Assembly (NCBI GenBank): GCA_034440635.1 | Contig: JAOTON010001272.1 | Span: forward strand, 248,001-312,000 | DNA from: Lepas anatifera | Taxonomy: Eukaryota; Arthropoda; Thecostraca; Lepadidae | Reading direction: 5' to 3' | Length of the DNA: 64,000 nt | Shown: piece after piece, positions 1 through 11,935 of the stretch | Numbering within the stretch: the first letter of the stretch is position 1 | How the letters are laid out: the number at the start of each line of letters is the position of its first letter | Notes under the pieces: model-generated | The model's database searches: none | What the model saw: the letters and a program-made list of their open reading frames with translations, nothing else | Told to the model about the DNA's origin: nothing | Translations under genes and position numbers: made by a program

Positions 1-1600
1 TATAACGTTTGAGCAGCGCTGATATATCAGGTGTCAGTTCGTCAAGTTTTTCTATGATTTTTTACAAAAGCGGCTCCAGAAATTCGAATTAAGGGGTTTT
101 AAATGTAGCTGCGTTGTACTGTTGCAGGCTAAGCATACTGCCCTCAATACAGCCTGGTGGTACAAAACTAACCATACTATTCTCCCAACACTATGCTATA
201 TAATAGTGATATGCTATAGCCGTACTCAAGCATTGCTATTAAAGGGGTATCACACATGTGTAAACGTATTTTAGTATGCTAAATGGAATCAATAGGATAC
301 GTATCTTGGACCTGCATTTAGTTCCAAGACCAAATCGATAAAAATCGATCACGGGCAGATCCAGGAGACAAGATCATTTCGAATCCCCCGGGTTTGGCAT
401 GGGCGGATAAAGGTTTGACAATATGAAAAGTATTAATAGTCGGGCAACATATATATTGGCCTTTTAGACATTTCCAACAGGCACTTTGCCCCTCTGTTTT
501 GCTTTGCTGCATCCACCTAGAGGTGGATGATAGAGAAGTATGTGTTTGAGATTATAACATTTGTCTCGATGTCAAAGATGTCAGCTGCATCTAACGTTTG
601 GTAACCTATGAAGCAATACACTGGTAAAATAAATCTCCCTTACCATTTAGTTCTGGCCCTAGAACCGACACTTGATTTCGAATTCTGACATGGTTGAAAT
701 ATTTGGAAGTTTTGAATCAATTCTTGGTCAATATGTAGGTGATATGCTTGTGAAAATTAAGCAACTTGGCCAAGAGTTAAAGATCATCTAAAAGACAGTG
801 AAACAAATGTATATTTAACACGTCTCTGCCCGCAATTTTCAAAGTTTTGAAATGGCGTTTCCTTTTGGAAATGAATTTCAGCAAGATTCAAATCGATCCC
901 ACTTTGATTTATTTTAATGGGACCAGTGGATTTTTAGATGTTACGGGGGAGAGGGACCGAATCCATGTCCCCTGACAGGAATGGGGGGTAGTCTGGAGTC
1001 TGACAGGAACAGAGGTAAGGTGGGAGGGCGGCAGAGAGGTGCGTACCGTGGTTGCTGAACAAGGATGACGCTCACCCGGTGACGGCGGGACGTCCGAGTT
1101 TAACGGAGGGGCACCATCAACTTTTCCACCCATTCTTTTCAGTTAACGTCATAGGGTTAGTGTTTTGGTTCACGTGAGATAGCCTCAATAAGGCAAAAAG
1201 CCCTAGAACACCGACTGAAGTTTTGCACCATTTCCCGTTCCAATTCAGAACAATTCACCACGCTCATTCTTATTGCATGTAATTCCTGGCTGTAGTATAT
1301 GTACATACATACCTACCATCCAACCACTCTCCTTCTCTCCATCGGTCTCTGTCGGGGAAGGATCCCTTGCTCTCCAAGTTTGATCAGCAGATACTGGCGT
1401 TGAAGCTCCTGACTTGAACGGGTTCAGCAACTGTTCCGCCTGTGTCGAAAAGCAGGCTTGATTAATTAAGGAAGAAGATAATCGAGCCCATAGAGAAAAC
1501 CAAGGCTAATAATCTCTGACAATGATGGTCTAAATACATTTACTTGTACATATCATACGAAACGTATCAATTTTAGAAAACAAATCTCTTTGAATGTATC
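1..1600. other. Unique sequence, no supported gene
   Basis: I see no convincing coding exon, RNA gene or repeat here. Short open frames near 909-1133 and 1245-1430 on the minus strand are low-complexity or chance frames with no recognisable motif. A GC-richer patch lies around 930-1100. Confidence 0.5.
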
Positions 1601-1854
1601 GCAAGGCACATGAACGCGCCTCCACCAATCAGCGGCCGGCATCTAGCAGTAGCTGCATGCCCGCGGGGCACGGAGGTGACAGGGTTCACAGTCGCACGAC
1701 GCCGGCGGAGAGTTCAGACGCCGTTGGGGAGGGGTGGCGTGGGGAATAGTATTATATCCCACGTGTATAGTCGTGAGGAGGCTGTTAATGGTTTATTGGC
1801 GGATGCTGTTGGACTACCAGCGCAAGCTGTTGGAATTGGCGAAAGGGATATTCA

Positions 1855-2346
1855 TTGTATGTGGATACCATAGTTAGGCAAGTGAGTGGGATATTGGGTC
1901 CGCAGAATGCATGTGAGTTTATAAAAAGTGGGAGATTTTGTCGGCGGTCGAATGGTTTTAGAGCAGGTCGTTCAGTATCAATTCTTTCAGCAGACCGCAT
2001 ATCCCGAATAAAATTGTGCCCTCCTGAGAAAACCTGTACGGAAGTTAGCAAGCGTGTTTGGTACGAAAACATCAACCGGTTGGCTTCAGTTACAATTAGT
2101 TACCGGCATAAGATATTTCAGTGCGCACTTAGTTCCGAAACTCTCCGAACGGGAAAATGGATTGTCCGGGACACGATTCTTAAAGACCGATATAGTCGGC
2201 GATGCACGCTAAGAGGCAATACCAGTACAAACCAAAATTCGGCGCGCTTCATTTCACCTCGCCCATCCGACACCTCACCCATTGACATTATGATGAAAAC
2301 CAAATATCTGCTTTCCAAGAAAGGAAGGCTGCTGATTATGCAATAA
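1855..2346 (+). other. 163-codon open stretch, status unknown
   Basis: This is one of the longer non-repetitive open frames in the window, following a CpG-rich patch at 1610-1760. I recognise no domain, signal peptide or catalytic motif, and overlapping frames on the other strand (1785-2075, 2118-2432) are open too, which argues for chance or for a decayed element. There is no obvious splice acceptor or promoter. It is listed only so that it can be tested for conservation. Confidence 0.12.
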
Positions 2347-2449
2347 CAGGTTTGTCTTGTAGTTCTGGTCACAAAAATACCTTCGCAGTATGTACCTATC
2401 CAAAAATTAGCAAAGTATACTACCCATAGCACTCAGGCGCGTTCGTTGC

Positions 2450-3744
2450 CGAGCTACGTCGATAGAAAACCCCTTTCGTAAGGGAGGTCTCTAGGATAAA
2501 GAAACCATGTGTAAATTTTCTTGTTTCTGTGTGCTAGAGGCTGCACTTGTCATTTTCTCGGTTGTAATTTGGTCGCTGACATATGCTGTGAAAAACATAA
2601 AAATGGTTTGAGATATCATAAATTTGGGGGACTACCCCACTATCTGTCACCAACTTATTGAAAAGTTGGAAGCTTTTCTAGCCTCTGGGTAGCGTTTCAC
2701 GATTTTGAAAAAGTAGCGCTAATAGCGGTAGCGGTTTCAGCCAGCCAAGGCAGCGGAAGCATTGCGCCGCAGTGGTAGCGGATTCAAATTTGTTGCCCCA
2801 CCTCCGACGCTCATGACCAATACATTGAATTGAACTGGGGAAAACTCGCTAATAACATATTGCTTATATCGAGCAACTTTACCGTTGGCTGGAATAAGAC
2901 TGTGATACAGCATATGAAATAGGACTGGAATAAGAATAAGACTGACCGTTTGCTGGAATAAGAAAAATGAATCATAGACAGGGGGGTCAGATGGGAAAGA
3001 GAGACAGGCTGTTGGAAGAGGTCAGGACCTCCTAGACTATAAATATCCGGAAGTACGCACTGCCGTGTGAGTGCCAACTATTTCAGGATCACGTAGGTGA
3101 GAAGCAGGTCATTTGCAGCCACAGTCATTTTTCATTGGCATGAATTGCTGTTCGTCAGATAGGAGCAGTCGTGCTGTCAAATCGCAGGCATGAGTTGTGA
3201 CGCTTTTCCCAAAGTTTTGTACAGCTACATGAAACGACTAGGCTGCGTATTGGCCACACACACGCCACTCACTCTCTCCGCTTGAGTGGAGGCGAGCATC
3301 CTGAGTGCTGGCGATGTGGCGACCCGCTTAGTGTGAGGCTCGCTCTCGTGAACTGCCGGACTATGAGATCAAAATAATATGGCATCTGGGAGATCACACT
3401 CATTGGAATCTCTTTTAAGACAGTTTCCATCTGGAGGCCTATCAAATATCGAATCTTTTTTAAAGCATCGATTTCAATGTAATTTATTCGCCGACAAAGC
3501 CTGAACTAGTCATCGTTAGCCTTTGATGTTATCGTGTAGAGATGAGAGATTTAGCACATTTTAGGACGTAATCACCTGGTTTTACTGCTTGACCTGTTGA
3601 AACCCATACGGAGATGTTTCATATATTGTTACGGGCGCCATATGAACTACGGTGTCGGAGTGCCCTGAAAGCCCAAACATGATAATGGCTGCATGAAATG
3701 AGCGACCTCCCAGTTCACCTAGCTTCTCTTCCACGATCTGGCAG
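2450..3744. other. Intergenic or intronic sequence upstream of the 3745 exon
   Basis: No coding motif is visible. A GC-rich patch lies at 3240-3360. If the exon at 3745 belongs to a spliced gene, this stretch is its last intron, at least in part; the pyrimidine-rich tract and AG at 3720-3744 support that. I found no upstream exon that I could defend. Confidence 0.35.
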
Positions 3745-3846
3745 GTTGTGAACACCGATGTGGGCTGCTACACCGTCAGCATGGAGGACAAGACCGGCTG
3801 GAACTACTACTTCGGCGGATTCGACGGACAGAACGAACCCACGTAA
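3745..3846 (+). CDS. 3'-terminal coding exon of an unrecognised gene
   Basis: The frame starts directly after a pyrimidine-rich tract ending in CAG (3720-3744), reads 33 codons and stops at TAA (3844-3846). Codon choice is strongly GC-ending (AAC, ACC, GTC, AAG, TTC, GGC), unlike the AT-rich surroundings, as expected of a translated exon. The peptide is rich in Tyr, Gly and Asp, with one Cys in GCYTVSMEDKTGWNYYF and a hydrophilic tail ending EPT. Phase 0 at the acceptor is implied. I do not recognise the family and see no membrane segment. Neighbouring exons are not visible, so the rest of the gene lies beyond recognition or outside the window. It is real coding sequence with fair likelihood; its function is unknown. 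Confidence 0.6.
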   Translation, partial: VVNTDVGCYTVSMEDKTGWNYYFGGFDGQNEPT

Positions 3847-4289
3847 CGTAACACAACGTAGCCTGTTCTGAGCACCTGGTTTCTGGTAGGACATGGTTTG
3901 TGTTTCTCATCGTGTCCCCTCATCCAGTGGCGTGACCAGAAATTCGTTCAAAGAGTTTAGAAATAGTATGACAACTAAGTATATGGGTGCTGGGATTTCA
4001 GATAACTATATGACTATAGAAAACTGCACTGGACGCAGAGGGCTTGCATTGTTTATCTCTGGCTAAATCTCTATCATTACCCCAGCCGTAGAAATTCCGC
4101 GTATTATGATGAGCAATCAGTCACTACGTGGTGGTGAAACTAAAAATGATGGTTATATATCATACGTATTCTTTGAAACCACTTATCTAAGCATGAAGGT
4201 GTTATATCCCTCCTGAGGGATACAGGCGGATACCCTCGCTTTTTTCGCGAATTATTCCAAACTAATGTAAAGAAGACGCACTTCAATTT

Positions 4290-4720
4290 ACAGGCACCTA
4301 GGGTGATCAATTTGACAACTTACCACCGAAAATTGGCATCAGGTCAGGTCAGGTCAACGAGTTATGACGTCACTTCTAAACCCATGTGAGGTGGTTCTGT
4401 CCTTCTAAAATGAGGCTGACAAAACCAGGGTGTAGCGTGGCTTCCAGAAGAGCTAGATCAAAATTCTAAGCATTATTTGAAAGCTCTTGGAACGAAACAT
4501 ATGCGTGCTGTCATCCATTTTGAGATCAGGCCAATGCCAAGGTTATCAGAAGTCTCGAAAGGTAACGGCTTACGAAATGTGGAGCGAAACAAGGTGCAAA
4601 CTTGAATTTAGTATCATAGTGGTGAGCATCACCCAAGGATTCAAATAATATGCGAAATGATTTTTAGAGAGCATTATTTGACCCTGACAAGATAAATGTC
4701 ATAATGTGACCTTACAAGGT
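4290..4720 (+). repeat. Fragment of the AGGTCA-rich TTAA-element family
   Basis: The stretch carries the family signatures seen at 6,690-6,900 and 40.5-43.5 kb: an AGGTCA-rich block, the phrase GAGTTATGACGTCA (compare GAGTTATGATGTCA near 6,707), and the block TTTGAAAGCTCTTGG at 4476-4490. Both ends are decayed, so termini and target duplication cannot be read. Confidence 0.6.
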
Positions 4721-4734
4721 CATGCCACATGGTT

Positions 4735-6230
4735 ATTTATTTATTTATTTATTCAGCAGCATCGCCAACCGATAAAATCCCCTTACAGGCGAAGTCTGAA
4801 CATTAAAAACCGATTTACAGTGGAACACCTCATACAGTATACATGTTTACAAATGATAGGTAAAGCTAAAAATGAAAATATTAAAACTTAAATTTAAACT
4901 ATAGACCTAAAAGGAGATTGTGGCTGAAATGCTTAATTCTTACCCAGCACAGATGATGGGATAAAAAGAAATACTCACCACTAAAATCGCACACCATAAA
5001 AAGTAAAAGAAAGACATACAGGGCCTAAAAAGACGAACGAGCACGGCCAACAAGCCTTACAACTGTGACACATGTCTTATTACATTATTCTTGTATGTGG
5101 GTAAATCACTCGCAAAAACGTCCGCTTTAACATCACGGCTGAATAAAAACATGTTTGACGGCCTAGAGAGGCGGAAAAACATGCCACATTGTATAGGGTT
5201 GACACGTTCTCGGGGAATATGAAACAACGTCAGGTTGCGGGTCGATCGGGCAGGCACCTGAAAGGGAAAGCAGCTGGGCTGAGCTGGTGCATCGAGCTTT
5301 GCACGGATTATATTTCTAATAAAAAGTAAATCGTGCTGTACCCTCCGAGCGGAGAGAGAACATTGAAATGCTTTAGAAGATGCTCATAGATAATAAACGG
5401 TGCTTGTCCTGATGGAATGTGGTGGATAAGCCACAGACAAAAACTGTGTTGAACCCAGTCGACCTGGACCTTGTGAGAGTCAGCCGCCCCCGCCCAGACC
5501 ACACTGCAATATTCTAAAATCGAACTCGCGTTACAGTAGTATGCAGCTAGTAGACTGCTGAATTTTGACGTCGTGAGACCAGTCTGAAAAGATCGAATGA
5601 GTAATCCGAGAGATTTATTGGCCCGTTTAACTATATCATGTACATGATTGGAAAAGGTGAGTTTAGAATCGATTGTGACACCAAGATTGCAAATTGTGCC
5701 AACGTGCTCCAGCACCGAGGTGCCTATAAAGTATTTGGTCCGGACGGGTGCGCTCCTGAGAGTCATCGTCAAGGATTTGCATGTTGATTGATTTAGTTTT
5801 AGTCCCACCCGGTAGACCATGCTGTGAGGCGATCAAGGTCCTGCAGCAGCCGTCCATCAGATGGTGACTTAATTTTTAGGAAAATTTTGACATCGTCGGC
5901 GTACATGAGGCAGCCACTCTGAATGAGGTCCGGAAGGTCATTTATATACAAAGAAAAGAGTGAAGGGGCCAGAAGGGCGCCCTCAGGCACACCAGAAGTT
6001 GCAGAACTCCAATAAGAAATTTTGCCGTTGACGATGACCCTCCAATGCCTATCTGGGAGGTACGACACGAACCATTTTAAGCAGTGTCCTGGAGATGATA
6101 TGATTGTTTTAGTTTGTGAATTACGACTTCATGATTAATGCTATGAAAAGCGACCGAATAGTCGGTGTAAAGGGCGTCCGTCTGGTACCCCTCTGATATG
6201 GTCTCCCACGCTGATTTGAGATAAAGGGGC
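4735..6230 (-). mobile_element. 5'-truncated non-LTR retrotransposon (LINE)
   Basis: Reading on the minus strand there is a reverse transcriptase palm and thumb, a LINE-type C-terminal tail, a 3' untranslated part and a (TAAA)n-type tail (ATTT repeats at 4735-4753 on the plus strand). The 5' part of the element (endonuclease and early RT) is missing, as is usual for reverse-transcribed insertions. Several frame breaks show that it is dead. The clade cannot be fixed by eye; Jockey- or CR1-like is plausible. Confidence 0.85.
5057..6215 (-). pseudogene. LINE reverse transcriptase relic (RT palm, thumb, C-terminal tail)
   Basis: In order along the minus strand: an RT motif-A-like segment DALYTDYSVAFHSINHE (about 6180-6110), a stop and frame change, then SGVPEGALLAPSLFSLYIND and the catalytic box MYADDVKIF (frame 5799-6068), then after a further frameshift the thumb segment NLGVTIDSKLTFSNHV and ILEYCSVVWAG (frame 5308-5820), and finally a frame ending at 5057 with TRNLTLFHIPRERVNPIQ, typical of LINE ORF2 C-termini. 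The YADD aspartates are intact, but at least three lesions break the frame. It would copy element RNA at a nicked target if whole; here it is a relic. Confidence 0.88.
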
Positions 6231-6547
6231 CAGATTTGTCACACAGGAACGTCTAGGTATAAAACTATGTTGCTCCGGACACACATGAAATGAATCCTTG
6301 GGTAAGAAAAACGCGGCATGGATGTTTTTGTTTTTTCTAGGTCTTATGGCTCCCGAGTTTTACGAGGCTTCCTAAATGGGTCCAAATTTGACCCATTTCG
6401 GCCCACTGCACAGTGATGCAGGAGGCCTGAAAAACGGGATGAAATTCATAGCTCAATAAATAATAATGATAGAACAATGATTTTGGGTGCAATTTGAAGC
6501 TCTTCATCAGGCGGCTCAAACAAGGACACCAAATTTCGTTTTTCCTC

Positions 6548-7010
6548 TTAACCCTTATTTTGCCAGGGGGTTGATTCTACCCCCTCTTAATTTTTGCGAT
6601 GGGAGAAAAACTGTTCGGTTTAGCGCAATGCCGCGTGGCAAGTGCGAACCAACATCAATTTGATAAATCTTGACGAAATTTCAATCCAAGATCAGGTCAG
6701 GTCACCGAGTTATGATGTCATTTCTAAACCGAGGTAAAGCAATGTTGGTTCTCAAAACAAGGTTGGCAAAAGCCGGGAATACCTCAGCTTCTAGAGGGAT
6801 TAGATCGAGTTTCTATACACCATTCGAAAGCTCTTGTAAAGAAAAATCTAGAGCGGACATCCATTTTGAGGTCAGGTCTATAACGAAGGCACCAGAGCAA
6901 CCCTTGGGACCCATTGGGTGCGCTACTTTATGCAGAGGCTATCTTGGGTTTTTAATGGTTCTGACAGTGGCTGTAGCTTTATGAAATAATTACATAGTCG
7001 CAAATTTGAC
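6548..7010 (+). repeat. TTAA-element family fragment
   Basis: Starts at TTAACCCTTATTTTGCC, close to the terminus TTAACCCTTGCCCCGG of the elements at 40,422 and 43,539. Inside are AGGTCA-type motifs, GAGTTATGATGTCA and CATTCGAAAGCTCTTG (6821-6836), in the same order as at 4,290-4,720. The right end is not recognisable. Confidence 0.65.
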
Positions 7011-8580
7011 CTTGCGATAACCTGAATAAAGGTAATTATAAGGGAAACAATTCATATGATTGATAATTTGATTTAATGATTGGATTTCCCAGTTGTTAGC
7101 CGGCAAACATTGGAAGTGAAAAATGCATTCTCACCTCGTATTTATTAGCATTGGGAACACATTTAGGGTAGCGTCGGTTATTAAACATCATCAGAAGATA
7201 ACCACTGTTAAGCTTTAACAGCGTGCAAACGCAACAAAATGTGCGACAAGCGACTTTCTTCAAAATCCAAGAGAGGTAGTATGTACAGCCGGTTCGTTAC
7301 TGATTGTTAGGCATTAGGCTGTGGTCGTTTTTGCAAAATATCTCTCAAGTGATGGTCCTTACAGACACCATTGTTGCCTCACCTGCTGCGTTTTGACTGG
7401 ATGCATGAACTGACGTGCGAAATACTTCATAATGTTCAAAATTTGGAAGTAATTGAGAAAAGATACAGAAAATCATCGGGATCGGTGAAAACAGCTTTTT
7501 AATCATAATTTTCCAAATTTACGTCTCATCCAGTTTGCAGGGTCCCAAATTTAAAGATCTCATCAAAATTCATTGCTAGAGACGAAACGTTTATGAGAAG
7601 AGTAATCGTTTTTAAGATAATTCCTAAACGAACTGACACTAATACCTACCAATCACTGGGGAACCGGCTGTATGTATGTACATACATGACAGTTTAAACA
7701 GGGGGCGGAGGCCAAAGATTAACGGAAAATCGGTTTAAAATAACATTTTACAAAGGGGAAGAATGCGAGCCAAAGTTAAAATCTGAATTTCCTTATTCAG
7801 GGCCTGATCTCGCTATGACCTAATATGACCCTAATACCTACTGAATTGACAATAATACCTGCTTTCGTTGTCTCAATTTACCCTCCGCTTCTCAACTTTA
7901 TTGCCTCCTTCAATTAGAGGCCGTCCATCAATAACGTTACGCATATTTTTTATTGTTTACCCCCTTCCCCCATTCAAATGTGTCATTTGATTGGAGAAAG
8001 GAAATAATACACAGCGATTTGTGGATGCCGCGCGCGTCATTGCCACAACCACCCGCCGACTACGGGTAGAACATGAGCTCACTAAAACTGTCATAACTTG
8101 TTTTGGCCGTCGGTTGCCGACCTACAGATTCCACCAATGTAAAGAAGACACTTCCTAGAATACATGGTATGATTTTTTAGCTGATCCTGGCTGTGCCTTT
8201 TTTCGCCAGTCTAAGGAAATATGATGTATGTTATAAATTTTAGTTCTGAAACATATGTTTATTAAAATTAACTCACTGCATTCTCTGGAGCAGCTAGAGC
8301 CGTATTTTTGTAACCAGAAGGTCACAAACATCCCAAGCTTTACGGTGGTATACGTTTTTTATGGATAGCGAGGTGTGAGCACCTGTTATTAACGTTTTAG
8401 ATCACGCTATTATTTATGGCCAGATACCCGTATTAAGAGAGGCAGAATAAGTTTCAAGTTTTAGCTCCTGTGAAACCAATGTGGTACGCTAGAGGAAGAA
8501 AATAATTATGGTTTTCCGGGTTTCAAAGAATTCTCAAACGTTTCGCATACATTTGATATTAATTCTAGGAAGTCATTTTT
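7010..8580. other. AT-rich non-coding sequence
   Basis: No coding motif is visible. A phrase GGCCGTCCATCAATAACGTT at about 7920 resembles a motif I associate with old invertebrate DNA repeats, but no boundaries can be read. Nothing else is supported. Confidence 0.4.
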
Positions 8581-8589
8581 GGCATTTTC

Positions 8590-8790
8590 GTCCCGTTTTT
8601 TAGGCCCGCTGCATCACTGTGCACTGTGACGTCACGGGTCATCTGATGTGGTTCAAACGCGGCTCCAAAGTAGAAATAGGTAAGGTCCTTTCAGCACCTT
8701 TTCAATTTGTTCCGTTTCCCTTCCGGTTCTTGAGATCGTAGGGGGGTCGAATCGGAGCCCCCAGGCGGGGAGGCGGTGGTGTGTATAAAA
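8590..8790. repeat. Terminal fragment of the TTAA-element family
   Basis: The segment GATCGTAGGGGGGTCGAA followed by GGAGCCCCCAGGCGGGG matches the pattern just inside the outer end of the 43,535 terminus (GATCGTGGGGGGTC, then AGCCCCCACCAGGGCG). No TTAA or second end was found, so this is a remnant. Confidence 0.4.
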
Positions 8791-9005
8791 ATGCCCCAGG
8801 TGGTGCTGGGATATTTGATACAATTACGTTGAGTACATGAGTAGTTCATTCAGGGAACGAACTTTATATCCATGAGGTGTGGGCTTTCACAGGGGAATGC
8901 ATGAGCTCAGAATGTACTTATGACGTCAGCGATATTTTTCTGTTGACCTCTGAAGAACGTTGACCTATGTGATGGTGCCATGTAGCCATGACATGTATTT
9001 GCGCG

Positions 9006-9029
9006 CACACACACACACACACACACACA
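9006..9029. repeat. (CA)n microsatellite
   Basis: Twelve uninterrupted CA units. It lies in unique sequence with no gene nearby. Confidence 0.95.
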
Positions 9030-9734
9030 TACAAGTATGGTTAAAATGCACGACGGGAGATTAAAACATCAGCGTTTAAGTCCAGCGGCAGGCGCCGCAC
9101 GAAACTCCATGTATACATGGAGCAGCTGTGAAAGGGCCACACAGCGGTTTTGGTAGTTTCGTTGTAAATAAAAAAGATGACAGGTTTTATCTAAAACAAA
9201 TGTTTACTTCGGGCCAAAGTAATGTACTTGATACTTTTCTAATATTGTATATTTTCTTACTGTTCGCTGAACGATTTGTACTTTATTCCTTAGCCTTGCC
9301 ATTTTTTGTTTTGGGGCGGGGGGGGCTTGGGACAAATTGGTACACACATATCAGATATTTATTCACATAGGTTGATAAGTAAATTTCGCGACTGACGCGT
9401 TAATGGTACGTGCAGAAACTGCTCATGAACTTGCCTTGTATCTGAACCTCCCAGTGAAACAATTTTTCGCAGGACCTCGACATTCAGCACTGCGAGGAGG
9501 GACAGCTATGGCTCGAGCGTGGGCACTCTGACTCCAGAAAATCCGTCCGCTCGGTGGACCGTTGACTGCAACGCTCCCAACGTAAATTATAGTAGGTATC
9601 TGTACTACACTGTAAATGTATGCGGGTGTCACTGTAACTGTATGTAACTGTGCACTGCACCTAAACTGTATGTGGCCAAAATCTTTAGTGCTGTCGTGTG
9701 ACTTTCTAATGCGCAATCCGTAACATAACTTATA

Positions 9735-9911
9735 GGGGCTGGTCCAGACCCTCCAGTGAAAATCCGAGAGCTTTTGGTGCCAGGCTTTTTGTTAGAAAAT
9801 ATCAAGGGTTTGACAAAATTACCTAAGATAAGTGACGCAATTTTCGACAAAACAACTGATACCAAGCGCTCTCGGATTTTCGCACGAGGGTTTGGAGCAG
9901 ACCCAGGCCCC
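9735..9911. mobile_element. Small MITE with imperfect terminal inverted repeats
   Basis: The left end GGGGCTGGTCCAGACCCT mirrors the right end, which in reverse complement reads GGGGCCTGGGTCTGCTCC; further in, GAAAATCCGAGAGC is present on both sides in opposite orientation (about 9756 and 9872). Total length is 177 bp with no coding capacity. No clear target duplication is visible, so the superfamily is unassigned. Confidence 0.55.
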
Positions 9912-9920
9912 ATTTCGAAA

Positions 9921-10170
9921 AAGGCGTAACTTACGCTTACAGCGTAGAAGTAGCATAATGCAGCGTAGAAAGTGAATGATACACCCCAATCTTGTTTCAC
10001 AAAAATGCAGCGTAAAATACAACTACTTGCAAAGTTACGCTGCTCTAAACTACGCTGTACTGGAATGCAGCGTAGAATATTCCCAATATTGTTTCATATA
10101 GCAGACAACATGTACATACGTTGAATATGTAAAACACTCTTGAAAAGCTATGCAAGAAGTAGCAGCGTAA
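9921..10170. repeat. Cluster of CAGCGTA motifs in both orientations
   Basis: The heptamer CAGCGTA, mostly inside TGCAGCGTA, recurs about every 20-60 bp near 9940, 9960, 10009, 10066 and 10162, with TACGCTG inverted copies near 10035 and 10050. Spacing is irregular, so this is not an ordinary tandem array. Confidence 0.55.
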
Positions 10171-10174
10171 CATT

Positions 10175-10774
10175 TATGAGACAATAAGGAAAACATGAAA
10201 AATATATAATTTCCTCTGAAAATCTGAATCTCAGGCAAAACTAGGTAGTGTAGTGAAGGACAAAAAGAGTCATGAATGTAAAATAAACTTAAAGAAAATA
10301 GGTGTGTAAGTTCTTCCTTGCACAGGTTTGAAGTGCAAGTTACTCATGCCAAATTGAGCTGATATATAGTAGACTGGTCCGGATTTAGGTTTTTTCTTCA
10401 GAAAGTAACGGATCGTTGTTCATTAGATGCATTTTTTGGTGCTGATTACGATGCACTCATCAGAAATGCAATTTTCGAAAAACTTTTTCGTGGCCCACTC
10501 GAGTTTGAAGATTTTTCATTTTGCCCAATTTTCCACTTTTTGGCTCACCATCAACCCTTACTACCAACGAGGTGCAAAAAATTGCACTGGGTTGGTAGTT
10601 TGGTTCATTGGTGTTCCATTCGCTTTGTTTTTGTTGTTATAACTTGCACACAATAACGGTTATTTTTTGCTTATTATCTCCGCTTTTAGCTGAGCTTGCA
10701 CTGGCTCTCCCTAGATGGCGCTAGCGGTGTGACATGGTAAGTGAATACTGATTTCCTCGGGGACCGGGAATGTG
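10175..10774. other. Unique sequence, no supported gene
   Basis: Only short chance frames are present. This is the left flank of the large fold-back; it has no counterpart beyond the right arm. Confidence 0.4.
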
Positions 10775-11935
10775 AACAGCAACGTGAAGGGTGAGAAACA
10801 ATTACGAATTGGATTGTATAAACGCACTTAAAGAGCTGTTTTCAAGCAGCACTAAAGTTGTTAACACTGTTTCTCAGGTATTTTAAGCATGCCATGTCCA
10901 AATATGCTGCTGCTGCTGAAGTCCCGACCATAACCCTTTATCAATAGACGCAGGAACCGTGGGGGCTGTGGTGGTGGCTGTTGCACCCAACTTTCAGAGT
11001 GTGGCAGCAGCTCCAACCCCTCCCCCCAGTTTCCCTATTAACATTTAAGTGATATGCCTAATCACCCCCGGCCATACCAACGCGGAAGTCCCTTCCTCCA
11101 ACTTACACCTTTCCTCCGACTAAAATAGTCTCTCCGCCTATGCCTTCACCAACTGAATTCTTCCGTACTTGCGCCAAAAAGACTCTGCAGTAACCCTACT
11201 TTGACTGAAGAGAGAGGGCATCAGTTTTGAGGCTAGTGACGTCTAGCCCAGTCTCCTCTGACATATTTAGAGGTCGTTGTGGCCCAGAGGAGAATTATAT
11301 GTTTTACGTATACGGATAGGATTGATAATTTTTAACGTTGTGGTCCAGCAGAAAAAATCGACCGGTTTGGCATTATGCAAACATTTTATTACAAACATGA
11401 CATTGGTCACCAGGCTTTAAGGACCGAAGAAAATATGTTGTATGAAATCCTAAAATTTCCAACGACTTCCAACGACTAGACATCTTGCATTAGTTGCATT
11501 GAATAATTCACATACCGGCATAATCCAACTTCTACGTTATGTTCTCCTTGCAGTTTTATGTTTCCTCTGAACAAAATTCAACATGGACGGACGGTAATAT
11601 TTGCAAAAAACAAAAGAGCCTGACCGTGAGTTGGTATGTCATTGGGCACCTTGTTATGACAAGAATTAGACTCATGGAGGAGCAGAGCAAAGATGAGTGC
11701 CATATTCTTATGAAAGTATCAATAACAGGGTAACGGCTGATATTATGGATGTATGTGCAAGCGTATCACTGCCTACACGTGCAAAACAGGCCGTGCTGAA
11801 GGAACTAAGAGGGCTTTAGAAAGAAAGAGAGACAAAAAGAAGCATGTAAACAGGTTTGGCAAGCGAGCTGCTACATCAACTGCTGCGATGGATTCGCTGA
11901 TTGATATCAGCAGCCGAGAACGTGAGCCCGAACTA

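Noticed and set aside
9128..9370. 80-codon frame with a hydrophobic stretch (ILYIFLLFAERFVLY)
   Set aside because: AT-rich chance frame; hydrophobicity follows from T-rich sequence, and no upstream signals are seen.
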